A stretch of DNA of 64,000 nucleotides. It comes from Proteles cristata cristata (taxonomy: Eukaryota > Chordata > Mammalia > Carnivora > Hyaenidae). The notes under the pieces were generated by a model. The model made no database searches and was not told the DNA's origin. It saw only the letters and a program-made list of their open reading frames with translations. The position numbers were made by a program, and so were the translations under genes. Positions within the stretch are counted from its first letter, which is position 1. The number at the start of each line of letters is the position of its first letter. Positions 28,361 through 40,300 of the stretch are shown piece by piece. The stretch covers positions 434,001-498,000 of the forward strand of contig JAESUZ010002608.1 in assembly GCA_017311185.1 (NCBI GenBank), written 5' to 3'.

Positions 28361-31300
28361 GTGATGGGGCTGGAGCGGGGATTTGCGGCCTTCTGGAAAC
28401 GGCGTCTTTGGCAACACACTCCCGGCCCTAGGATCTCGTGGGCGCACTATTTCTACTTTTGTCCTCCCCTTGCTCCGCGGGTCCGTCTTTCTAAAGTCCG
28501 CCGTGACGGTCTGGGAGCCCGACTCCGCTTAGACCCCCCCGGGAAAGGGCGTTTCCCTTCCTTTCCCGGCCTCTCCTGGCTTGGACTTGGGCTTGGACAG
28601 CGGTTGAGGAGCCCCGTGCTAGGAGATCCCTCTCAGCGGACTCGAGTGGGACTTCCGAATCCAAACCCGCCTTACAGACGAGCTTCACCGTTCAGTAGGA
28701 TTTTCACACCTGACCTACCTCCTCAGCCTGCATCCCGACTCTAGGTGCCTCCCAGAACAGCAGGGCTTTTGGTGTGTTGGGGCCAACTCTTTTTTTTCAG
28801 ACTTTGCACATATAATAATGCCTGAACACCTTCATATTGAGCTTTAAAATTATTCTAGTGATGCAGATTGTTAGCATATACAGCTTTGTAGCTTTAGGAA
28901 AAGATGGATTGTTTTATGGTAATTTTTTCTTTGTGCTTGCTCATTTTTGTCCCCTGGTATTTTATCTCCGTAAAAACAAATTATAATGTGAAATAAATGG
29001 GATGTCAGAATATTTCTACGACACATTTTGTCTGCTTCTCCTCACTCCTTTCGAGTATTTCCTTCATGCTATTACAATAAACAAGATTTATAATCTTTGT
29101 CTTTCTTTTAATGGTTAGGTTGCTGCATGGTTGAAAAAAATATTTGGAGATCACCCCATTCCGCAATATGAGGTGAATCCTCGGACCACGGAGATTTTAC
29201 ATCACCTTTCAGAACGCAACAGACTCCGAGACAGGGACGTCTGCCTGGTAATAGAGGACTTGAAACAGAAAGCAAGCGAATATGAATCAGAAGGTAAGAT
29301 TAGTAACAGAATTTTGAAAGAGATAATAACTTGAGATTACTATACTTTATATATGATGCTAAAGTATACAAGATTTAATTTAATGTAAACTGCTTGTTAG
29401 TTTTGCTTCTTTATTTTACCCAGATTTGCCTCCCATTCTGTTATAACAACTTAATATGCAATAAATTTCATTATAATGTAAATTTAATTGGTACACCGAT
29501 AGCACAACAGTAACCCCTAAAACATGAATCTAAACTTAGCCTGACATACAAGATGCCTGTGGTTTTTCACTTACATATCTTTTTGATCTGTTTCCAGTCT
29601 CCATGCTTTAGTCATAATGAGCCATTGGGACATCTGAGGTTGCAGCCATGAACTGTGAGACTTGAACAAGTCACACTATCACTATGTATGCTATGCCTAT
29701 GTAGCTTGAAAAAGTGTATTTGGGAAACCTGTTGTTTTTATAATACTAACCACACACACAATTGATAAAAATCTATAGGTCAGAATATACGAAAGAAGTG
29801 AGACCTGCAATTGCCCTGTATTTAACTAACTTATGTATGTGGCATGTGTTACATGCAATGTTTTGAATGTAGTGCAATTTATATTGTAACTCTACTATGT
29901 ATGGGCTTTTTTCCAGCTTTTTTTTTTAAAGTTAACATACAGCAAAATTGATTTTTTGTTTTGGTATACTGCTTTTAGAATATATTTTACATTTCTATGA
30001 CCCAACATACTTTGGATGCATATTATGTTATACAATTGCTTTTTTTTTTTTAATATATTTTATTTATTTCTAGGAGAGAGAGAGAGACAGCGTGAGCAGG
30101 GGAGGGTCAGAGAGAGAGGGAGACACAGACTCTGAAATAGGCTCCAGGCTCTGACCAGGCAGTCAGCACAGAGCCCGACGCGGGGCTCGAACCCATGAAC
30201 TGCAAGGTCATGACCTAAGCGAAAGTCGGACGCTTAACTGACTAAGCCACCCGGGCGCCCCAATTGCTTTTTAAATCAGGAGAAAAAAATATGCATTTAT
30301 ACTCTTTATAATTTAGCCACCTTTCCTGGTGTTCATCGTTTTCGTTAGCGTTCGGATTATTGGTTGGGGTCTCTTGCTTTTATCCTGCCGAACTTCCTCT
30401 AGTATTTCTTACAAGTCAAGACTGCTAACAACAAATTCTCTCAGCTTTTGCCTATCTGGGAATCTTTATTTGCACTCATGTTTGAAAAGATAGTTTTGTT
30501 AGATGTAGGATTTTCTCTTGACAGTTTTTCTCTTAGAACACTTTGACTATGTTATCCCATTGCTTTCTGGCCACCATGGTTTCTGCCAAGAAGTCCACTG
30601 TTAATCTTATTGGGGTTTCCTTGTAAATAACAAGCCCTTTTTCTTTGGCTGTTCTCAAGAGTGTCTCCTTATCTTTTACTTGAACATTTTTATTTTGATA
30701 TGTATGCTTGTTGATCTCTCTGAATTTATCCTACTTGAATTTGTTGAGTTGAGTTATTTGTTGAGTTATTCCTTGGATGTGTAGATTATTGTTTTTCAAT
30801 AAATATGGGAACTTTTCAGGTATTATTTCTTTGACTATTTTTCTCCTTTTTTTCCCTCTTTCCTCATTTTTCTGACGCTCTTTTTTCACTTTTTTTTTAT
30901 TTTTATTTTTAGAGAGAACACACAGCAGGGGAGAGGGGCAGAGGGAGACAGAGACAGAGAAAGAAAGAGGCTCTGTCACTCAGCAAGAAGCCTGATGTGG
31001 GTATCAATCCCACGACCGTGGGATCATGACCTAAGCTGAAATCAAAAGTCAGATGCTTAACCAACTGAGCGACCTAAGCATGCCCACTTTTTTCCTCTCT
31101 GTTCTTTAGCTTCCATAATCTCTATCACTTTATCTTCAAGTTCACTAATTATTTATTCTGGTACTTCAAATCTATTGTTTGTTTTCTCTAGTGAACTTTT
31201 CATTTTAGTTATTGTACTCTTCAACTCTGGAGTTTCCATTTACAATTTCTCTCTCTTTTTGATATTCTCTATTTGATACAACATTGTCCTTCTAGCTTTT

Positions 31301-34300
31301 GTTACTTCTTTAATCATGGTTTCCATTCGTACTGTGAACATGTTTATTATGGCTATTTTTTTTAATGTTTTATTTATTTCTGAGAGAGAGAGAGAACACA
31401 CTAGCAGGGGAGGGTCAGAGAGAAAGGGAGACACAGAATCTGAAGCGGGCTTCAGGCTCCGAGCTAGCCGTCAGCACAGAGTCCGATGCAGGGCCCAAAC
31501 CCATGAACCGTGTGATCATGACCTGAACCAGAGTTGGACGCTTAACCGACTGAGCCACCCAGGTGCTCCTATTATGGCTATGTTGAAGTCTTTTTCTGAC
31601 AAATCCAACATCTGGTCATTCTGACAGGTAGTTTCTTTTGCTTGCGTTTTACCATGGGCCATCCTTTCTCGTTTTGCATGCCTATATATTTTTTGTTGGA
31701 CACTGGACATTTTAGATAGTGTATTGTAGCCACCCTGAGTACTAGTCTCTCAACACCCACAGCGTCCCAGAGCTTGTTGTCTTTGTTGTTTTGTATTTGC
31801 TTAGTGACTGACTCTTTTTAATGATGTCTCTTTACCCCTGTTAAGCCTCTGATGTTACCCCTCAGGGAGCCACATACTTAAGTATTCCCACAGTCACTCT
31901 GAGACGTCAGTGATTTTGGTAGGACTGTCTAACTCTCTTTCATAGACCACATCCAGGTGTCAAATTCTGCTAATTGACATCTGATTTTTGTTTTCAACAA
32001 TGCTGTGGGACACAAATTGTTCTACAAGCTAATTCAAATTCTGGCACCCTTAAAGGAATAGTTTTGGAGGGCAGTGTTTGATATTTGTTGTGACCCAAGG
32101 ATGGCTCTTCCTAGATGTCTAATTTTCAGGTTCTCCCATGTAAACTAACTAGCCCACAGTTTAACCTGTGTCTTGACTCTTCTCTCAATTGCTTTTTACT
32201 ATAACTTCCATTGTTCTTGAGAATCTCCTTAGGCTTGGACTTCTCCAGGCTCTGTTGCAAATGAATTCAGCTCCTTTGGGAAGATACATGGGAATTATCT
32301 TTTTTTTTTTTTATGTTTTTATTTATTTCTGAGAGAGAGAGAGACAGCGTGAGCAGGGGAGGGTCAGAGAGACGGAGACACAGAATCTGAAGCAGGCCCC
32401 AGGCTCTGAGCTAGCTGTCAGCACAGAGCCCGACATGGGGCTTGAACCCACAAACCGTGAGATCATGACCTGAGCCAAAGTTGGACGCTTACCCCACTGA
32501 GCCACCCAGGCGTCCCAGGAATTATCTCTTCTATGGCTTTGTTCTTCCTCTGCACAAAATCTCTGAGCCAGTGATGAGCTGAGGGTGGAGAGAATAGCAA
32601 GCTTTTCTCTGAGTGACACCCCAGGGTAGATGCTGAGTGCTGAGTGGACGGGGGAGTGCAGCAGCAGACTTAGGTCCTCTTGGCTTGACTTTCCTGGTGT
32701 GGAATCGCCACCTCATGAGCTGGTGCAAGGGGCCTCAGGGCCCCAGTATTCTCACCATCGTAGAAGCTCACCCAAGTTAGAACTTGATTCTAAGAACAGT
32801 GACCGACTGGAGAGAGCCCACACCTCTCATCCACATTCACCTAGGACTTAGTCTCAACAACAGATAGCTGGTGGCAGGATGAGAAATACTGAAGTTGTGT
32901 TCATCCTGGAAAGAAGGCCCTCTGGCTGGGAGCTGGGGGCAGAGGGGTCCCTGGGTTCTTGACTACAATAGTCTGGAGTAGAGCCTCTGCCTCGCTAAAG
33001 TGGGAGGGAGAAGGAAAGTGGTCTTGGTTTAAATATAAGCTCTCACCTTCCTTACTGAGTTTTCATAGATTTTCTTGCCTAGATGTTTCTTCATTTGCTG
33101 ATTGTTCTTAGGACCATTTCCAGAGGCTTTAAATCATTGTGTTTTAGATCTGATTTTGTTTTTGTGCTTTTACATGGTTGGGTTTCTTTTTTTGTTTTTT
33201 ACAATTTTTACCACTTTCACTGGACAACAGATATGCAGAGATCCTTGCCCTATTAGACTGGGAGTCTTAACACCTGGTCTGTTGATGTTTTTTGTTTTGT
33301 TTTAATATTTTAGTTTTAAGTAATCTCTACACCCAACGTGAGGCTCACACTCATAACCCCGAGATCAAGAGTTGCATGCTCCATCAAGCAAGCCAGACAG
33401 GCACCCCTGGTCTGTTGATTTTTTGACAAGGGTAACAAGACAATTCAGTGGAGGAAAAAAAGTAGCATTTTCAATGACTAGTGCTAAGATAACTGGATAT
33501 CCACATGTACAAGAATGAGGTTGGACGCTGCCTCATACTATATCAAAGAATTAACTCAAAATCAACGAAAAACCTAAATGTAAGAGCTAAACCTAAAACT
33601 CTTAACACGATATCAGTGCATATTTTTGTGACCTTGAATTTGGCAATGGTTTCTTAGCTAAAAGTCCCTAAATACAAACAATAAAAGAAAAAGTAGATAA
33701 ATTGAACATCATCAGAATTAAAACTTTTGTTCTCAAAGGACACTATCAAATAAATGAAAAAACAACCTTAGAATGGGAGGAAACATTTGCAAATCATATC
33801 TGATGAGGGACCTGTATCTATAACATACAAAGAACTCTTACAACTCAGTAATAAAAAGACAAATTATCCAATTAAAAATGGGAAAGGGAACGTGAATATG
33901 TATCTCTCCCAGAAGATATAAAAATAACCATTAAGCCACCATTATTAGCCATCAGGGAAATGCAAATGAAAACAATTCCTTTTTACAGCTACAAGGAGGG
34001 CTGCTATTAAAAAGAAAAATATTCTGGTCTTAAGTTGATGATTTATTAAGTTCTGTGAATGATCACTATGCAAAAAAAAAAAAAGACAATAGCAAAACAA
34101 ACAAAAATTGTTGGTGAAGATATGGAGAAATTGAAATCCTCATATACTTCTGGAGGAATGTAAAATCATATGGTCCCTTTGGAAAATAGTCTGGCAATTC
34201 CTCAAATGGGTAAATATAGTTACCATATGACCACAAGGTCCACTCCTAGGCATATACCCAAATATGAAATGAGAAAAGACAAAATGTAGATTAGTGGTTG

Positions 34301-37300
34301 CTAGTGCTTCATGGGTTGGGGAATTGGAATATGATAACTAAGAAATGTGGGGTTTCTTTTTGGGGTGATGAATGTGTTCTAAAATTGATTGTACTGATGG
34401 GTGCACAACTTTGGGAATATACTAAAAAAGCTTTTGAATTGTACACTATAGGTGAGTAGATTATATGCTATGTGATGAGTTTTTAAGAAAGCTGTTAAAA
34501 ATTAAAACAAACATCTTAGTCTCCATATAACTCTTTTATCTTTTCAGCCAAGCATCTTCAAGACCTTCTCATGGGAAGTGTGAATTTTTCCCCTGCCAAT
34601 CTGTCTGACGCTGGTTCTAGGTACCTGAATGCTTTGGTTGACAGTGCAGTGGCCCTTGAAACAAAGGATTCCTCACTAGCTAGGTAATTCTTATGACAGT
34701 TTTCATTTCTGTAAACATATATACTATAAAGTCTCAACTAAGGACTTTTTGTTTGACTGGGTAATTCCACATAGGAAATTAATGATAAATCCAATAACAC
34801 TGAATTTACTTAACTCCTTCTTATCATTACTAGTAAATGTATGTGTTTAATTTAGATAAACTTGGCATTGTTTAAATTTTAGTGTTGTCTTCTTTCAGGA
34901 TTAGGTTTGTGAAGGTTGCTTCTCATGTATATTTGGAAAGAAATTAGGTAACACTTAAACTGTTCCCTGTAAACAGAAAAGCAGTAGCCTAAATTATCTT
35001 ATTGAGCATGGTGAATTTTGGTCACTATGGGTAGATTACAAACCTTTATTCTTTATGATGGGCTTTCCACTTATATAATGACATTATTCTTTCCAGCAAC
35101 CGTAAGAGGAACCTAAGCTCAGGAGTGGTATATTAAATAACTTCTCCAAGCTGGTAAATGGTGACTTTGGGAGTCAAACCCAGTCTGACTCCGAAGTCCA
35201 TATAATTGTCATTGGTGGCCATATCTTAGCTAGGACTCCCACTATAACTTATAATCAGAGAACTGGATAGCTATTATACTTAAATGCCCATATAAGGACT
35301 TGGAATTTATATATGCTCAGAAAGTAGTGTTTCAGGTATAAGAACATAAGAAACCTAAACTTGAATGAAGTCAATTCAGCAGACACCAAATACCAGTTAT
35401 ATGCTAGGCATATAGCCATATATATGTATAGGCAGTGGGGAACCAGAGCTGAATAGGATAATAATTGTCAACAAGAACAGTCTCTGCTGACAGTCAAATA
35501 AGGGAGATGGGTATGTAAAACTATAGCATACTGTGACATCTTTAACAGTACAAGAATGTACAAACTGTTGATAAGTAGCACAGAGTAAGGGGTAGTGAGT
35601 TCCAGAATGGGAGTAAATCTTATTTGAATTTTAAAAGACAAATGGAAATTTGCCTGAAGAAGGGCTTTCCAGGCAATGGGAACAGCATATAAAAATTGCA
35701 TAGAGGAGTGCCTAGGTGGCTCAGTCAGTTGAACATTTGACTTCAACTCAGGTCATGATCTCCCAGTTCATGAGCTTGAGCCCCATGTCAGGCTTTGTGC
35801 TGACAGCATCGAGCAGGCTTTGGATTCTCTCTCTCTCTTCCTGCCCTGCCCCTCCCCCACTTACATGTACACTTGCTCTTTCTCTCTCAAAAATAAACAT
35901 TAAAAAATTTCTTAATTGAAAAATGCATAGAGGCATGAAACTACGTGATTATAGAAGAATCCATATTAATATAAAATCATTGTTAGAAATGAGAAATAAT
36001 TGTCATTATTGTCCTTTATATCCGTTTATATGACCAGATCCTTTCTTTAGTTTTATTCCTGCAGTGAATGATTTGACGTCTGATCTTTTCCGTACCAAAT
36101 CCAAAAATGAAGAAATCAAGCATGAATTGGCAAAACTTGAAAAAAATCTAACTGCAACTTTAGTGTTAGAAAAATGTCTACGAGAGTAAGTAACTGAGTT
36201 GGAAGTGGTGATGATGTTTGCTATACAGGCAGTAACAGGACCTTGTCAGATTTAGTTTTGGCAGTAGACAGGATTTAAACCAACACATTAGGCACTGGAG
36301 CCCATAAATGGTTTTCTAAGTAAAAAATGACTTGGGTAGAGGTAGGGATTGGGTACAGATCATCTTTTACTTCATATAGTTTCTTACCTTTTTTTCTCTT
36401 TTATAAATAACCTGGGTTTTGGGGCACCTGGGTGACTCAGTTAGTTAAGCGTCCAACTTTAGCTCAGGTCACGATCTCCTGGTTTGTGACTTTGAGCCCC
36501 ACATTGGGCTCTGTGCTGACAGCTCAGAGCCTGGAGCCTGCTTAGGAGTCTGTGTTTCCCTCTCTCTCTCTGCCCCTCCCCATCTCAAACTCTGTTTCTC
36601 TCTCTCTCAAAAATAAACATTAAAAAATACTTTTTAAAATAATAAATAGATAGCCTGGGTTTTATAATATTGAAAATGTATGTGAATTTTTCTTTTTAAC
36701 TTATAAGCCATGGTGCAGCCTAAAATCACATTATATTTGGTTGCCCCCGAGATTAGATGCTGTAGATCAGGAGTGTGGATATGCACAAGTAATTTGGTGC
36801 GTGTAAATTTTCTTACAAATACTAAATGTGTATACACAAGGCACTGTATCATGTCACATTTAGGAAAGAGGGCTTTGGAACTTCCATAATTTAAATTGGC
36901 TTTAGAATATATTAAATCACTTTTTTAAGCAACAGGTTTACTTTCTCCAAGAATAATTGGCATAGATTAATCTTAAAATTACTTAGTATTCCATGAGAAA
37001 AATCTCAGATGGCAACATGGAGGGGAGGAGGACCTGGAAGAGCACACAGTAGCTAGTCTGGGATATAAAATCTATGATAGAAAAGCTAGCAAGTATGTTG
37101 TCTATTTTTGGCTAATCCAGAGTTTCTTTTTTATAATAATTCCACTGAGGAAAGAGAGAAAATGTTTTCAACTATACTTTTTAAAGGGATCTAAAGAAGG
37201 CAGAGTTGCATCTGTCTACGGAAAGGGCCAAAGTTGACAATCGTCTTCAGAACATGGATTTCCTCAAAGCAAAGTCAGAGGAGTTCAGATTTGGAATCAG

Positions 37301-40300
37301 AGCTGCAGAGGTTTGTACAAAGGACTGATATATTTAGTTCTTCTCAGACATCTTGTCGACCTTCATCCTCACAACTAGGCAGTATTCTTACCTTTTTACA
37401 GATAAAGGAACTACGGAGAAGATAGGTAACTTACCCAAGGTCACAGAGCTGCTTAACAGTGAATCCAGATTGTAACACAGACAGCTAGGGCCCAAAGCCC
37501 AGGGGCCCGACTCTTAGCACTGCACCCATCTTGTCACAAATCTGTGACTGTTTGAAATGACCCACATGCAGCATAGAACTGTTTAGATGCATGTAGTCTT
37601 TCATCTATGATTTGTAGCTTCTCTTTACCATGTTATATGATGAAAATATGTCATGATGGTCACTTTCAAAATACTTTTTTTCACTGAACTCCCTTTTTTG
37701 TAATTATAGGAGCAGCTTTCCGCCAGAGGCATGGATGCTTCTCTGTCTCACCAGTCCCTGGTAGCCCTCTCAGAGGTGAGCTGATTTTAACCCAATTTAG
37801 CTTTCTTTAGAATCTTAGCACACAATCTGTCTTTTCATTTGCTTCTTTTAATAGAGCTTTGTTCACTACTGACCTGTTTTTCTGTACCTCTCTACTTTAT
37901 GTTCACTGGTATTTATACCTTTATTACATAGCTAGCTGTATCTATGCTCACATTTGTTTGGTTTCCTTTATTTACTACTATGTGCTAGTGAAAGTCTTTG
38001 CTAGAGTCAGTTATATATTACTGACTTATTTATAAAATAAATTTATTGAGGGATTATGTGCTAACCCTCTAGGTCCTCTTCTTCTCTTTCCATGTATGGT
38101 AAAAATGCAGGCCCCCAAACTCCTAGAGGATGCAATTCTAGGTTTTTAGGTTGTGTAAGTGTTGTGTGTATTTTAGTAGGAAGAGGGAGAAAGGGGCTTT
38201 GTTTTATTTTATTATTATTTATATAGTCCTTTTTTAAAAAATTTTTTTAATGTTTACTTGTTTTTGAGAGACAGAGTGCAAGTAGGTGAGGGGCAGAGAA
38301 AGAGTGAGACGCAGAATCCAAAGCAGGCTCCCGGCTCTGAGCTGTCTGCACAGAGCCCGATGCGGGGCTTGATCCCACAAACAATGAGATCATGATCTGA
38401 GCCACCCAGGCGCCCCATATTCTTAACATTTTTTATTATTTATTTATTTATTTATTTATTTTTAATTTTTTTAAATGTTTTTTATTTATATCTGAGAGAG
38501 AGAAACAGCATGAGCAGGGGAGGGTCAGAGAGAGAGGGAGACACAGAATCTGAGTCAGGCTCCAGGCTCTGAGCTAGCTGTCAGCACAAAGCCCGACGTG
38601 GGGCTCAAACCCACGAACCGTGAGATCATGACCTGAGCTGAAGTCGGACGCTTAAGTCTGACTGAGCCACCCAGGCGCCCTTCTTAAGATATTTTATACT
38701 TTGATTTTTGGAATTTAAAGCTGACAATTCATAAATATGTATTTGAGATTCTAATTGTTCCCTTACGTTCTGATTCCTCTTAATCACATTATTCTGTCTT
38801 CCTAGACAGCATACTTAGATCCTATTCTTTCTGTTTTTAAGATTTTATTTATTTTTAATTTATTTTTTAATTTTTTAAAGATTTATTTTGAGAGAGACAG
38901 CAAGAGAGCAGGGGAGGGGCAGAGAGAGAAGGAGAGAAAGAATACCAAGCAGGCTTTGTACTGTCACCACAGAGCCCGACGCGGGGCTCGAAGTCAGGAA
39001 CCATGAGATCATGAGCCAAAATCAAGAGTCAGACACTTAACTGACTGAGCCACCCAGGCACCCCTAGAGATTTTATTTTATTTAAAAAAAATTTTTTTTT
39101 ATTAATGTTTTTTATTTATTTCTGAGAGAGAGAGAGACAGCATGAGCAGGGGAGGGTCAGAGAGAGAGGGAGATACAGAATCTGAAGCAGGCTCCAGGCT
39201 CTGAGCTAGCTGTCGGCACAGAGCCCCACGCGGGGCTTGAACCCACCAACTATGAGATCGTGACCTGAGCCAAAGTCAGACACTCAACCGACTGAGCCAC
39301 CCAGGTGCCCCTAGAGATTTTATTTTTAAGTCCTCTCTACACTCACTGTGGGGATCAAACTTAAAACCCTAGGATCAATAGTTGCATGCTTTACTCACTG
39401 AGCCAGCAGGTGCCCTACTCACATCCAATTCTTAGTAAATGGGAGTACAACTTTTCTCTTTTAAGCATCTAATAACGATTGTTTCCATTGAAAGTGAGTT
39501 TGTTATTCATATATTTTTTAATTTAATTTAACATATTGATACAATTTGGTATATTATTTAAAATAGGTTAATGTTAATGCTTTATTATGTTTTATTTCAG
39601 AAATGAGCAGTGTTTAGTTGCATTACAATATCTCTATCACTCTATGACTCTCGAATTTTTTCCACCCCCAGAAATTGGCAGAACTAAAACAACAGACTAT
39701 ACCTTTGAAGAAAAAATTGGAATCCTATTTAGATTTAATGCCGGTAATTATCTTTATGAATTAAAAAAAGTCTTGTCTAGCTTTCCACAAGGGTACTAAA
39801 TGATCATGAAAATGCTGGGTTCACATTTAAGGATTTCAAGTCTGTGCTAAGTTTCAGCGCTGTGTGGACACTGGATACACTCTCTGTAAGGTGTTTTGCC
39901 TTTTGAAAAAGACTGTTGTACTTTTTCTCCTTGAGTCCTAGTTGAAGCCATATAACCTTTCCTTGTTTTATTTTTCTTTAAAAGAATCCGTCGCTTGCTC
40001 AGGTGAAAATTGAAGAAGCAAAGCGGGAACTAGTAAGTAGTTCCAGTTTTTTTCTTCCTATTTTTTAAGAAGAAAGAAAAAAACACTGATATAGCCAAAG
40101 CTCCCTCTGCCCTTATTTCCTTTCTGCTCCAAGGTAAACCACAGTCCTAAAGCTATTGTGTGTCATTAACATGCATTTTCTAAAATACTTTTTTGGATAT
40201 GTGTATGTACTTCTTGCCATAAAAAATACATAGTGATCTTTTATGTCTTTTAAATTTTTTTCATAGATTTTCCTGGTTGGAAAAGGGGGATTGTGAGACA

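Larger units (their letters stand above)
28090..28720 (+). promoter_or_regulatory. HAUS1: GC-rich promoter region of HAUS1
   Basis: CpG-rich block spanning the start codon. It has a GGGCGGGGCC Sp1-type box at 28,258-28,267 and a ZNF143-type element. No TATA box seen. Confidence 0.75.
30300..32290 (-). repeat. Ancient L1, antisense, 5'/ORF1 region
   Basis: CATTGCTTTCTGGCCACCATGGTTTCTGCCAAGAAGTC and later parts follow the antisense of old mammalian L1 elements. On the minus strand a decayed ORF1-like piece (MLDLSEKDFNIAII) is readable near 31,580-31,620. Interrupted by younger SINEs at 30,886, 31,357 and 32,298. In HAUS1 intron 2. Confidence 0.75.
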
